A stretch of DNA of 64,000 nt from Pseudobutyrivibrio sp. MD2005 (GCF_000621865.1 NZ_JHXE01000008.1:62001-126000), one strand, 5' to 3'; counted from the stretch's first letter, positions 27,453-36,305 are shown. Made by a program: numbers and translations. Notes: generated by a model from the sequence alone, not told the origin.

Positions 27453-27486
27453 GTAGTAGACTACTACCTGTTTTTTATTTTGTCAA
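27453..27486 (-). promoter_or_regulatory. nrtR-nadE promoter with palindromic operator candidate
   Basis: A perfect TTGACA (27481-27486) stands 17 bp before a weak TAGTCT (27458-27463) on the minus strand. The -10 lies inside GTAGTAG-A-CTACTAC (27453-27467), a perfect 7-bp inverted repeat. A repressor bound there would block the promoter. NrtR is the obvious candidate, by context only. Confidence 0.55.
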
Positions 27487-27525
27487 TGCTTTTATAATTA
27501 GTATTCATTTATTATTTTATCAAAG

Positions 27526-27815
27526 CACTGTCACCGTCTCGTCCAATTTACAGTACAATTTCATTTATTCTCTTGTGCACTGTATTTATATAATAATTAT
27601 TACAGTATTATGTTAAAAATTGGGGCCGGTACTGTATTTTTTTACTCTATATTACAGTGTCCTTTGAGTTTTTTTCCAAAATAATGCTTATATCACTTAA
27701 AAACTACAGTGTTCTCTCTCAAAATCACATCCCCGCTGTAATTTGAACTTGTAAGTAGCAGTGCCACCGACCAAATATACTCTCGCACTGTATTCTACTA
27801 AGACTGCATACAGCG
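27526..27815. repeat. Array A: six CACTGT/ACAGTG inverted-repeat units, exact 52-bp period
   Basis: Left arms (consensus CACTGT) start at 27526, 27578, 27630, 27682, 27734 and 27786, each exactly 52 bp apart. Right arms (consensus ACAGTG) start exactly 24 bp later in every unit: 27550, 27602, 27654, 27706, 27758 and 27810. The left arm at 27682 is degenerate (TAATGC), while its right arm is perfect. The 18-bp inner and 22-bp outer spacers are unrelated in sequence between units. It lies in the gene-free stretch 27487-27881 upstream of nrtR; nothing else was seen there. Confidence 0.85.
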
Positions 27816-27881
27816 CCAAAGTCAAAAACCCTATAACTATTGCCAACGTACCAAAGAACAAGTTTGATTAATTATTTATAC

Positions 27882-27946
27882 AAAAATAGCGTTCTCCAGA
27901 ATCGCAAAAATACTATAATATCCTTGCGATTATAATAGAAAACGCT
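27882..27946 (-). terminator. Terminator of the Zn-ribbon membrane-protein gene
   Basis: AGCGTT/AACGCT (27888-27893, 27941-27946) enclose a second perfect stem, AATCGCAA/TTGCGATT (27900-27907, 27924-27931). On the minus strand the outer stem is followed by ATTTTTG. The long internal loop makes this less certain than the other terminators here. Confidence 0.5.
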
Positions 27947-28059
27947 TGATTATTAATGCATAGTTTAGGTATTATAAAAATTCACTATACCAACTGTTTT
28001 TAGTTAATAGTTTTTCATTTTAAATCAACAGACCATATTTATTTACACTAGAATAAACA

Positions 28060-28584
28060 CTAGTTGTATTCTTCAAATACCTTTGATATGAGTGCATATT
28101 CTATCAAAAGCGATTGTGGAACATCGTTAAAACCTAAGTATACAATTTCAGCCCTTCCCGTATCCATATCCACCTCAAATTGAATAGTTGCAGTCACTTC
28201 AGTATTCGCATAAATACAGCCTCCGGTAAATTCAACAATATCTCTACCTTTATCGCTTTCAAAGTAAGTCCAGTCTGGATTTGAAAAAAAGCTTTCAAAG
28301 GCATCTCCATAAGTTATATCTGGATATGCCTCAGGAGCACCATTTTTGATAGCGGTGATATGAGGCTCCTCAGAGAACATATCATAATCTCCGGAATAAT
28401 ATAAGGCAAGACAAACTATCAGTATTGAAATAAGAATCCCACCAATGAATATACCTAATCCCGAATTGTTTGATTTCCGTAACAACGGACTATCTAGAAT
28501 CTGTGTATCCATAAGACTCCGACCACAAATCTGGCAAAATCTTGCTTCATCATTATTTTGATTTCCACACCTCGGACACTCCAT
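28060..28584 (-). CDS. Zinc-ribbon single-pass membrane protein
   Basis: The 174-residue protein starts with a zinc ribbon (MECPRCGNQNNDEARFCQICGRSL, CxxC twice). One membrane helix follows (about 45-65, GLGIFIGGILISILIVCLALYY). The extracellular domain of about 100 residues has VEFTGGCIYANTEVTATIQFEVD, similar in style to small Firmicutes lipid-free sensor or secretion-accessory proteins. Function is unknown. ATG 28584 follows GGGAGG. It lies 81 bp downstream of the XRE gene, on the same strand. Confidence 0.75.
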   Translation of the reverse strand: MECPRCGNQNNDEARFCQICGRSLMDTQILDSPLLRKSNNSGLGIFIGGILISILIVCLALYYSGDYDMFSEEPHITAIKNGAPEAYPDITYGDAFESFFSNPDWTYFESDKGRDIVEFTGGCIYANTEVTATIQFEVDMDTGRAEIVYLGFNDVPQSLLIEYALISKVFEEYN

Positions 28585-28665
28585 TATTACCTCCCATGAT
28601 AATATAGATAGCATCAGTAACAATGTAATAATATCACCAAATAGTGTATTCACTGTGTACTCTTG

Positions 28666-29256
28666 TCAATCCATCCACAATTCATGTTCCATTTTAGCCA
28701 ATCCCAAAGCAAACTCTTCAGCGGATTCCAAAAACGCTCTATCATCATCACTTACAGGAGATATACCTGCTTTATCAAAAAAATCTCTATATTCTTTCAA
28801 TATTTCTAATTGATGTTCTAAGAAATATGATTTTATCGTTTCGGATGTATTATTCTTAAAAGGTCTAATCAACATTCTTCGTTTCATTTTATAAAACATA
28901 TCATATACCCATAATTCATACACTCCACTATCATCAATATAATTTTTCCAAATCTCAGCATAAGCACAAACACTAATAGGTATTTCAAAGTATTCAACTA
29001 ATTCTACCCCCATTGTTTTTGCCCCATTATTTTCACTATCTAAAGGGTTTCGCCCAAGCAGCCAATCAACACTAACGTTAAATATTTCTGCTATGCGAGA
29101 CAAGTGATCACCGGGTGAATTCTCACCTTTTTCCCATTTTGATACTGATGGTTGTGTAACAGTTAATATTTCTGCAAGTTTATTTTGGGTAAAATTGTTC
29201 TTTTTTCTTAGAAAGATTATTCTTTCTCCAATAGTTTTCAAATCAGATTCCGTCAT
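28666..29256 (-). CDS. XRE-family repressor-like protein with extra C-terminal domain
   Basis: The N-terminal helix-turn-helix (about 8-65, RIIFLRKKNNFTQNKLAEILTVTQPSVSKWEKGENSPG) is of the phage-repressor type. The C-terminal 120 residues are helical and not a family I can name. The start follows GGAGG. A 13-bp perfect palindrome in the upstream region (29334-29346) is a likely autoregulatory site. It reads with the Zn-ribbon membrane gene downstream and may control it. Confidence 0.82.
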   Translation of the reverse strand: MTESDLKTIGERIIFLRKKNNFTQNKLAEILTVTQPSVSKWEKGENSPGDHLSRIAEIFNVSVDWLLGRNPLDSENNGAKTMGVELVEYFEIPISVCAYAEIWKNYIDDSGVYELWVYDMFYKMKRRMLIRPFKNNTSETIKSYFLEHQLEILKEYRDFFDKAGISPVSDDDRAFLESAEEFALGLAKMEHELWMD

Positions 29257-29333
29257 TAATTAATTCCTCCACTTAGAATATACTATACTGACGAAATATG
29301 TGTAAAATGATTAAACCGACTTTTTTCCACATT

Positions 29334-29346
29334 ATAGTGACACTAT
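29334..29346. promoter_or_regulatory. Palindrome upstream of the XRE gene
   Basis: ATAGTG-A-CACTAT is a perfect inverted repeat about 80 bp before the XRE start codon. XRE repressors typically bind such short palindromes near their own promoter; binding here is inferred. Confidence 0.45.
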
Positions 29347-29375
29347 GTATCAGATAGAAAAACAGCCTCTCTAAA

Positions 29376-29786
29376 CTAATCTATAACATAAAATTCCAAA
29401 ACAAAAACTTTCCTATCCAGCTCTATTATCCGAAAGATATCGCCGACATTTCCTTTTGCAACATAATAATAATCTTCAAAGATTCTATAATACCCATCAC
29501 ACTCAGAAGCAAGAATGCTAAGCTCCTCTATCAACTTACAATCAAAATGCCATTCTTTGCAGATGCTTTTCATATCGTCTTCCGGAAAACTTATTTCTTG
29601 TAAATCAATATTTTCATTTTCCTTGATTACTTCCATACCAAGAAAATAGTTCCTAAGGGATTCAATCATATCTCCATTTATCAACAGCTGCTCCGCGAAA
29701 AAATAAAATGATACAGTGCCTTCAGTATATTCATTTTCTTCCACCTGACGCTCAAGTTCTTTCAATTTATTTAAAATATTGTCCAT
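29376..29786 (-). CDS. Hypothetical acidic protein
   Basis: I do not recognise this 136-residue acidic protein. It has no membrane segment or cysteine pattern. The C-terminal half (ECDGYYRIFEDYYYVAKGNVGDIFRIIELDRKVFVLEFYVID) alternates aromatic and acidic residues, as in SUKH/SMI1-like immunity proteins, but I cannot place it there with confidence. ATG 29786 follows AAAGGA; the longer frame to 29831 has no SD. Neighbours are the XRE gene and a short ORF, an accessory context. Confidence 0.6.
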   Translation of the reverse strand: MDNILNKLKELERQVEENEYTEGTVSFYFFAEQLLINGDMIESLRNYFLGMEVIKENENIDLQEISFPEDDMKSICKEWHFDCKLIEELSILASECDGYYRIFEDYYYVAKGNVGDIFRIIELDRKVFVLEFYVID

Positions 29787-29874
29787 CTTATAAAATCCTT
29801 TTCTAAATCGCATCATTTTTTGTATTATCATAGGTCACGTGTTTTTTCATTTTCATACTATTCTTAGTTTAAAA

Positions 29875-29903
29875 ATGACATATGATGGGAGTTCTTGTAA
29901 AAT
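29875..29903 (+). promoter_or_regulatory. Promoter of a 20-codon ORF
   Basis: ATGACA (29875-29880, five of six), a 17-bp spacer and TAAAAT (29898-29903, five of six) are on the plus strand, with a start point near 29910. The only thing downstream is the short ORF at 29941. Confidence 0.55.
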
Positions 29904-29940
29904 ACCCCATAAAGATACTTTTTGAAGCGAGGGAAGAATA

Positions 29941-30003
29941 ATGGCATTTATTGGAATACTCTTGGTTGCCATTCTTTACCTAGCGCAGACTAGGTGTTTC
30001 TAA
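29941..30003 (+). CDS. Possible 20-residue hydrophobic peptide
   Basis: The frame reads MAFIGILLVAILYLAQTRCF and stops. The SD GAGGGA lies 6 nt before the ATG and a good promoter is about 40 bp upstream. One membrane-spanning stretch and a short polar tail with Arg and Cys are the look of small membrane toxins (type I toxin-antitoxin) or of small regulatory membrane peptides. No antisense RNA could be recognised with confidence. It lies alone between two minus-strand genes. It may also be a chance frame. Confidence 0.45.
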   Translation: MAFIGILLVAILYLAQTRCF

Positions 30004-30076
30004 TTAACCAATATCTCTTGATTAATATGGCGTACATAATATATATTGGCAAGACTGCAAATTCTAAAATCTATCT

Positions 30077-30814
30077 TTAAAAAATATCTTTTAAAATTCC
30101 AAAAGTTTCCCTAACCATGTTGTTAAGAAGATATTGATATTCTGTGAAAGCTGCAATGCCTGTTACGTCAACATCTGTGTAGCGCTTTGCAATCATAACT
30201 CCTCTAAACACATGGAAATTGTTTGTAACAATCCCCACCTTCATGTCGCTGTTTAATTCTATAAGCTCAAAAGCATTACTGATATTTTGATTTGTATCAA
30301 TTGATTCACTCTCAACTATTATTCTATCCTCTGTTATCCCTTGCTCCATAAGGTATTTTTTCCCGCCTTCACCTTCAGATACGGATTCATTAGCACCCTG
30401 GCCACCAGTAACAATTACCTTTGTATCGGGATTATTATTCAAGTATTCAATAGCAGCATCAAGTCTTGCTTTATAGACTACACTAGGTCCCCAGTCTCGC
30501 ATTTGAGCACCCAAGACAATTATGTAATCAGCGCCATCATCGCCCTTTGAAAAGAACTGGGTAAGTATACAGCCTTGGCATAGGATAAAAATTGCAAGTC
30601 CAGTAGCTACTATAAACCTGAATGCATATCTTAGGGCTTTAGGCACTTTAGGCCATAAGCTTTTCTTATCCATCAGATATAAGAAGCTAAAGAACATGGC
30701 CGCAAAAATCCATATAATAAATGAAAAGGTACCACTTCCAACCATGTATACTGCTACCGAATACAATAATGAAATAATAGCCAAAAGTGCATATACTAAT
30801 CTTAACTTACGCAT
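30077..30814 (-). CDS. YdcF/SanA-family (DUF218) membrane protein
   Basis: About three N-terminal membrane helices (residues 5-45 and 60-85) precede an extracellular DUF218 domain. That domain has YIIVLGAQMRDWGPSVVYKARLDAAIEYL, VIVTGGQGANESVSEGEGGKKYLMEQGI, IDTNQNISNAFEL and VTNNFHVFRG. Family members (YdcF, SanA, ElyC) are tied to envelope integrity and lipid-linked precursors; the reaction is not settled. The 245-residue length is typical. SD is AAGGGG. Confidence 0.85.
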   Translation of the reverse strand: MRKLRLVYALLAIISLLYSVAVYMVGSGTFSFIIWIFAAMFFSFLYLMDKKSLWPKVPKALRYAFRFIVATGLAIFILCQGCILTQFFSKGDDGADYIIVLGAQMRDWGPSVVYKARLDAAIEYLNNNPDTKVIVTGGQGANESVSEGEGGKKYLMEQGITEDRIIVESESIDTNQNISNAFELIELNSDMKVGIVTNNFHVFRGVMIAKRYTDVDVTGIAAFTEYQYLLNNMVRETFGILKDIF

Positions 30815-31228
30815 TAATTATTCCCCTTAACTTTTTTCATCTCATTATAATCTTTTCAATTGTAACACATGTGCTAGACCATATTACTAATAAATTCTGA
30901 ATCTTCTTTCACACTCTTTGCATTACAGTCAAAATACCTGAGTGTGGCATAGGATTTTCAGAAACACAGTCTTTTTTGAGAAAATCTCTATTTTCGCTGT
31001 CTGAATTACATAAAAGATCTAATAATATGAAACTTCTATAGGCTATCAAGGCAAAATACTTTCATTAGATAAAGACAAATACACTCAATCATTGATGTGT
31101 GGCCTAGTTACGCCACAGTCGCTAAAATAAATCAGCGTTTTTACGAATTTTCCATAAAATTGCTGTCTTTTCCCATATTTACTCTATAAAAGGCGTTCTA
31201 AACCATGCCTTATTTGAATCAAAACATA
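30815..31228. other. Gene-free stretch with scattered inverted repeats
   Basis: No frame with an SD and coding character was seen. It contains one unit of the array geometry described elsewhere, CACACTC (30910-30916) and GAGTGTG (30940-30946), 30 bp start to start but not repeated. There is also a short hairpin TGTGGC/GCCACA (31098-31103, 31112-31117). Otherwise it is plain AT-rich sequence. Confidence 0.5.
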
Positions 31229-31264
31229 AAAATAGCACTGCCTATATAAAAGCAGTGCTATTTT
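31229..31264. terminator. Terminator of the giant surface-protein gene
   Basis: AAAATAGCACTGC (31229-31241) and its exact complement GCAGTGCTATTTT (31252-31264) form a 13-bp stem with a 10-nt loop. It lies 29 bp after the stop and ends in TTTT in both directions. Confidence 0.9.
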
Positions 31265-31292
31265 GACCTAACTATTAATTAAAATATCCCAA

Positions 31293-34200
31293 TTAGTACG
31301 CAAAGAAACCAGCTTCCTCACAATCAAAACCATTCTTCGTCAATATATCTGCCTCGTCCTTCAAGATTGTATAGAGTATCTTTCCAGTCTTTTTGTTTGT
31401 CAGCTTGTAGACCTTGTGTCCTAGTTTATCCGATGCATACCAAGCAATTCCTTCATCAGTATAACCATTTGCTATGTAAGCACTTCGCTCGTTTGCATCT
31501 ACTGTATATACATGGCCTCCGTTTTTAGCATCAAACAAACGATATACTGGTTTACCAGATTTAGGGGATGAATGCCATGCAATTCCTTCATCTGTCCAAC
31601 CATTTGCCTTGTCACTTATCAAGTAATCACGTTCACCCACGTTAGTGGTGTATAAATGCTCACTAGTAATGCTATTGAATAATCTATAGACAGGAACTGT
31701 CTTTGGATATGTCTTAGTACTTGATGAGCTTGATGAACCTGATGAACCAGAAGAGCTTGATTCCTCTAATTCTCCTGTTTCTTCTGATGAATCTGATGGG
31801 GTTGATGAGCCATTCTCTCTGTTTTGTGCATTACCATCTTCTGTCGAATATGCAATCACATATTGTGAGAAGTATTTCGAGTAAATGTAAATCTTGTTAT
31901 TTGCAACATCAGCATAGAAGGTACCATCCTGATAATTGCCACTTGGTCTACTGCTAAGAGCTGTAAATATCTGTGTTGAATCATCATGCTTTCTTACAAC
32001 AATTGGATCATATTTTCCTGTGAAGTCGTAGCCTATTGAAATTTCAATTACTTCATCTGTCTCGGTTAAAGCTGTAATCTCTGAGCTATTAATAATCTGC
32101 TGAATATCAATTGCCAATACATCAACAGTAACAGCTCCTTCCTCTTTGAACTGATTCTTAATTGCATTGTCCATCTGACCATCGTTCTTTACGATGTCAC
32201 TTTCAGTTGCCTTACTCTGTCCCTCTGGAGTAACTATAAGATTAAGTTCAATATTATCCCCTAGTTCTCCCGCAAGTCTCTTAGCCTGTGCATCAAGATT
32301 ATCACTTACCTGAGGATTTTCTGATGTATCAATTGCAGTTTCCTGGCCAGCTGGTAGTGCTCCCATAGATGTGGCTGCTTCACCGGTAACTTGCTTTGGT
32401 CCGAATTTGGCTATTTTCTTATTTACCCTATAATATCCCGCTATGTGTTCAGATATATCTATATCCGTCCATGTGTTACCATCGTCTGATTGACTAGCAG
32501 TTACATCTTCTCCTAGTTTGATATCATGGGTAATGGCTCTACCAGTGTCTCCAGTAGCTTCTGCATATACAGTTCCACCTGTTATCGCCATACTATTAGA
32601 TATGCCCAGACCATCGCGTCCACCTTTGACCGTTACGTTACCACCACTTATAACTGTTGAATCAGTACCGCTAGAGTTGTTATTAATACCATAGTTTGCT
32701 CCTGTGATGGTAAGAGTGCCACCTTCTATTTTCAGATTAGCTCTTAGACCTATGGCATTGTACCCAACTGCTTCAAGGCTACCTGTTCCTTTAATTGTGA
32801 GTGGCTTCCATTCAACCATGCGTATAGCATAATTTCCTTCAGTGTTTGCTGCAGTCAATTTATTATTACCAACTAAATTGATTGTAAGCTCTTCATCGCT
32901 ATAGATTACTGCATAATAATGGAGATCCAATTGTTCATTATTATAAAAATTATATCCAGTTGAACTACTGTAGTTATTAAGTGTCAATGTTTTGGTAACT
33001 GGATCATATGTTGCAGTACCTGTGGTTCCATTAACTGTAAGGTTATTTTCGTCTAATTGTATGCCACCGACATAGATAGGGTGTTTGGCAACCTCAACCC
33101 ACTTCGCATAGAGCGTTGTAGCTGCTGTGACTGTATCGGTTTCAAAGTTCCATGCATTTGTACACGCTTCTTCCTTATACCATCCCGCAAAAGTGCAAGC
33201 CTGATCTGTAGGGTCGCTTGGCTTAGTAATATTTCCACCGCTTGCTACATACTGATTGGCTGGTGCAACACCATGGCCATTGGCATCGAATGTTACTGTA
33301 TATGTTTCTGCCACCTGTGCCTCATCGTCAGAATCATAACACACATTATAGCTACCATTATCACTTGAAAAATAGGTTGCTGGAACCTTGTTGGCATTAT
33401 ATGTATTATAACCATTAGTAAAGGTTCCTGTAACACTAGTCATTGTTACACCAATAGAAGCATTTCCAGTTAAAGCTCCTTTAATTTTAATTTTGCAATT
33501 ATCGTTTAGACAAACATTATTACTATTACTGTTAACATTATTACCTGCGATTACAGGATTGCCTGATATATTCATATATCCGTAATCGTATTTTTGATAA
33601 ACACCGCCACCTTCTGCTGCTGTATTAGAACTAATTTCTCCACCTGTCATGGTAAATGTAGCTTTGTTGTTTACACCACCGCCGTTTCCTGTTGCTGTGT
33701 TACCGCTAATTGTACCACCTGTCATGGTAAATCTATCTTCGTTATTTACGCCACCGCCGTTTCCTGTTGCTGTATTACCGCTAATTGTACCACCTGTCAT
33801 CTTAAACGTACCGAAACTGTTATGCACGCCTCCTCCATTACTAGCGTAAGTTTGTGATGCTTTATTAGTACTGATTGTTCCTCCTGACATGGTAACCATA
33901 CTGCCATTAGCTATTCCTACACCAGAACCAGTATTACTGCTAATCTCACCCTCAAACAGATTAAACTTGCCCGAAGACTTCACATAAACTCCACCGGTAG
34001 TTGTATTTGCCGTATTCTCCTTGATTACACCTCCACGCATATTGAAAGTACCAGAGTTTCCACTAACACACACTCCACCACCATATTCTGCAGTATTATC
34101 TATAATTGTTCCTCCATACATATTTAGCGATCCATTATTAATGTATACTCCTCCACCACTATCTGCTGCAGTATTACCGCTAATTGTTCCTCCATACATA

Positions 34201-36032
34201 TTTAGCGATCCACTATTAATGCATACTCCTCCACCATATGTTGCATTACCACCGGTTATCATTCCTGCTGAACCACTGCAATCATATAGATTCAATGTGC
34301 TACCACTACCAATCTCAATAACTCCAGCACTGCCGCTTCCTCTTATTGTTTTGCCATTAAGACAAAGGCTTGTCTCGCCACTTGGAACTGTCCATGTATT
34401 GCTCAAAGTCACATTACTAGACAAATAATAATTACCAGCCACTGTTGGAAGACTATTAGATGTAGTCCACTCTGTCCAACCTGCGTGGTGACTGTTATCA
34501 TCTGTCACAACAATCACATAATCATTTCCACCAATAGTAACAGTAAGTTTTTGCTCTGTAGAAAATGCCTGCTTTGCTGTTACCATCCAGCCATTTTCTG
34601 TATTTTCTACTGAAAAAAGTTCCGGTGCATCAGAAGTTGCTGCTGTCACCTCACCAGAAAGACCTACTGCATTTAAAATTTCAGACAATGCTACAGTAGT
34701 GTCGCCATTCATAACATACTGTAAATTGTTGTATGTAAATTCTACTGTATAGAATGAGAATCCATCTGTTACAGCTTCAACTGTGGTCTCAGCTACTTCT
34801 GTAGCCTCAAGCTTATCTACAGATAAGTCTCCTACTTCACCCTTTACGTGATATACATCTGTCTCAAGATTTACATCAGCTACTTCTTCAAGTGTGAAAG
34901 AAACCTTTACCTGCCCCTTTGAATTATCAGGCTCGATTTCATTGTCTTCTTTATCAAGTACTTTGATATCAAATGTGTAAGACTCTACTTTATTCTTTTC
35001 ATCGGCACGTTCTTCTTCTACTGCTGCTTCAACAGCCTGTAAATCTGCACCGTATACCTTTTCTACATATAGCTCTGCTCCTTCTGGGAACACACCTGCA
35101 TCAGCCTTTACAGTAATTCTTACTCCATCAACTACCTGCGATTTTTCAAAGGCTGCTTTCAAATTCGTATTTACGATATTTACTCTAATTGTAGGAACAG
35201 TAGTAGCCACAACATAATCTGTTTCAAATGAAGGCTCAAATACATAACTTGCTTCCTTACTAGTATCAAACTCCTCACTGTCTGCAAGCTTCCATTCAAC
35301 ATTTTCGATTGTAATTTCTGATTGTAATGTTTGCTCTTCTATTACTGTTTCATATTCAGTTTCTGGCATTGCTGCTTCAATAGCTCCCGCTACTGGGCTA
35401 GAATTATCTTCATCTAATTCTGCAGCCTTTGCCACCATTGCTGGAAACAGAATATCGATAAGTCCTGTATCTACAGACTCTTCTGTAGACTGTGACTCAT
35501 CTGCTGGCTCTGAAGTTTCTGCAGTAGGTGTTTCCTCAGCTGTTGGCTCCTCAGCTGACGCCTCTGGTTCTGTAGCTTCCTCTTGCTCTACAGAATCTGC
35601 TTCTTCAGCTTTCGTTTCATCTACTGATTCTTCTTTTGTCTCAGTAGGCTGTTCATCAGCAACATCCTCAGCCATAGTATCTTCAGAATCAATCGCATCT
35701 GTAGTCTCTATAGGCTCCTCTACTGGTTCTTCTACTATCTCCTCTGGTTCAACAGCAGGTTCTTCGGCTTGCTTTTCAACAGCCTTCTTTACCTCCACTT
35801 CTTCTACAGTTTCCACTGTTGCTTTCAAAGTGTTTGGAAGATTTACATCCTCAAGGCTGGCCCCCACTGGCAATTCCTGCACTGCCACTTTATCCCCTAG
35901 AGCACTAAAATCCACAATCCTTGCTGTATTGGCATCCATTGCATGAGAGATGATACTCAAATTCATGCTACTTGCCACTAACAACAGAGAAAGTCCCATG
36001 GACAATGCTCTCTTTGCATTTTGAATTTCCAT
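31293..36032 (-). CDS. Very large secreted repeat protein (surface adhesin-like)
   Basis: The 1,579-residue protein starts with a Sec signal (about 1-31). An acidic Glu/Ala/Thr/Pro-rich region (about 75-190), beta-rich domains, and a right-handed beta-helix of GGxISGNTATGNGGGV repeats like Chlamydia Pmp proteins (about 600-800) follow. Next come one InlB-type repeat (VTFDANGHG to TTLYAKWVE, about 907-980), a second beta-helix (about 985-1157), a Ser-rich linker (about 1410-1444) and three DUF5648-like repeats (VYRLFNSITSEHLYTTN, VYRLFDAKNGGHVYT, VYKLTNKKTGKILYT). There is no LPXTG anchor, so the DUF5648 tail may hold it on the wall. ATG 36032 follows GAGGAGGGA. Near-identical DNA repeats at 33640-33800 and 34100-34230 make internal recombination likely. 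Confidence 0.85.
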   Translation of the reverse strand: MEIQNAKRALSMGLSLLLVASSMNLSIISHAMDANTARIVDFSALGDKVAVQELPVGASLEDVNLPNTLKATVETVEEVEVKKAVEKQAEEPAVEPEEIVEEPVEEPIETTDAIDSEDTMAEDVADEQPTETKEESVDETKAEEADSVEQEEATEPEASAEEPTAEETPTAETSEPADESQSTEESVDTGLIDILFPAMVAKAAELDEDNSSPVAGAIEAAMPETEYETVIEEQTLQSEITIENVEWKLADSEEFDTSKEASYVFEPSFETDYVVATTVPTIRVNIVNTNLKAAFEKSQVVDGVRITVKADAGVFPEGAELYVEKVYGADLQAVEAAVEEERADEKNKVESYTFDIKVLDKEDNEIEPDNSKGQVKVSFTLEEVADVNLETDVYHVKGEVGDLSVDKLEATEVAETTVEAVTDGFSFYTVEFTYNNLQYVMNGDTTVALSEILNAVGLSGEVTAATSDAPELFSVENTENGWMVTAKQAFSTEQKLTVTIGGNDYVIVVTDDNSHHAGWTEWTTSNSLPTVAGNYYLSSNVTLSNTWTVPSGETSLCLNGKTIRGSGSAGVIEIGSGSTLNLYDCSGSAGMITGGNATYGGGVCINSGSLNMYGGTISGNTAADSGGGVYINNGSLNMYGGTIIDNTAEYGGGVCVSGNSGTFNMRGGVIKENTANTTTGGVYVKSSGKFNLFEGEISSNTGSGVGIANGSMVTMSGGTISTNKASQTYASNGGGVHNSFGTFKMTGGTISGNTATGNGGGVNNEDRFTMTGGTISGNTATGNGGGVNNKATFTMTGGEISSNTAAEGGGVYQKYDYGYMNISGNPVIAGNNVNSNSNNVCLNDNCKIKIKGALTGNASIGVTMTSVTGTFTNGYNTYNANKVPATYFSSDNGSYNVCYDSDDEAQVAETYTVTFDANGHGVAPANQYVASGGNITKPSDPTDQACTFAGWYKEEACTNAWNFETDTVTAATTLYAKWVEVAKHPIYVGGIQLDENNLTVNGTTGTATYDPVTKTLTLNNYSSSTGYNFYNNEQLDLHYYAVIYSDEELTINLVGNNKLTAANTEGNYAIRMVEWKPLTIKGTGSLEAVGYNAIGLRANLKIEGGTLTITGANYGINNNSSGTDSTVISGGNVTVKGGRDGLGISNSMAITGGTVYAEATGDTGRAITHDIKLGEDVTASQSDDGNTWTDIDISEHIAGYYRVNKKIAKFGPKQVTGEAATSMGALPAGQETAIDTSENPQVSDNLDAQAKRLAGELGDNIELNLIVTPEGQSKATESDIVKNDGQMDNAIKNQFKEEGAVTVDVLAIDIQQIINSSEITALTETDEVIEISIGYDFTGKYDPIVVRKHDDSTQIFTALSSRPSGNYQDGTFYADVANNKIYIYSKYFSQYVIAYSTEDGNAQNRENGSSTPSDSSEETGELEESSSSGSSGSSSSSSTKTYPKTVPVYRLFNSITSEHLYTTNVGERDYLISDKANGWTDEGIAWHSSPKSGKPVYRLFDAKNGGHVYTVDANERSAYIANGYTDEGIAWYASDKLGHKVYKLTNKKTGKILYTILKDEADILTKNGFDCEEAGFFAY

Positions 36033-36068
36033 TCTTTCCCTCCTCATAAATAATTTTATAAACAATGC

Positions 36069-36116
36069 AAAAGCTCATAGAGCAAACCTCAAATAAGGTA
36101 TGCTCTATGAGCTTTT
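36069..36116 (-). terminator. Long perfect hairpin in the surface-protein leader
   Basis: AAAAGCTCATAGAGCA (36069-36084) and its exact complement (36101-36116) make a 16-bp stem with a 16-nt loop that can close further (ACCT/AGGT). It lies 36 bp upstream of the surface-protein start codon, between it and the pentanucleotide repeat. Ending in TTTT, it resembles an intrinsic terminator read from upstream. It could attenuate transcription into the gene or isolate it. Confidence 0.6.
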
Positions 36117-36155
36117 ACATTTGGTTCCCTATTACCAGAAGACAGAGATAGCCTA

Positions 36156-36235
36156 TGAACTGAACTGAACTGAACTGAACTGAACTGAACTGAACTGAAC
36201 TGAACTGAACTGAACTGAACTGAACTGAACTGAAC
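36156..36235. repeat. Pentanucleotide repeat, (TGAAC) x 16
   Basis: Sixteen uninterrupted copies of TGAAC (80 bp; GTTCA on the minus strand) lie about 125-205 bp upstream of the giant surface-protein start codon. A perfect TTGACA on the minus strand (36260-36265) lies just beyond it. Perfect short tandem repeats of this length mutate by slipped-strand pairing. Confidence 0.97.
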
Positions 36236-36305
36236 AAGGTTGCTTCATCTGCTTCATTCTGTCAACTCACTTTCTAAAATAGTTTTCTAGTGACTAACCT
36301 ATGAC

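Noticed and set aside
27526-27815. Type III toxin-antitoxin repeat RNA
   Set aside because: Those have direct tandem repeats followed by a toxin gene; here arms alternate and no toxin frame follows.
29832-30076. Antisense antitoxin RNA to the 20-codon ORF
   Set aside because: I could not find a convincing opposed promoter or terminator overlapping the ORF, so only the ORF itself is listed.
33640-34230. Insertion sequence or mobile element
   Set aside because: The repeated DNA encodes in-frame GGxISGNTA coils of the surface protein; no transposase or terminal repeats were seen anywhere in the window.
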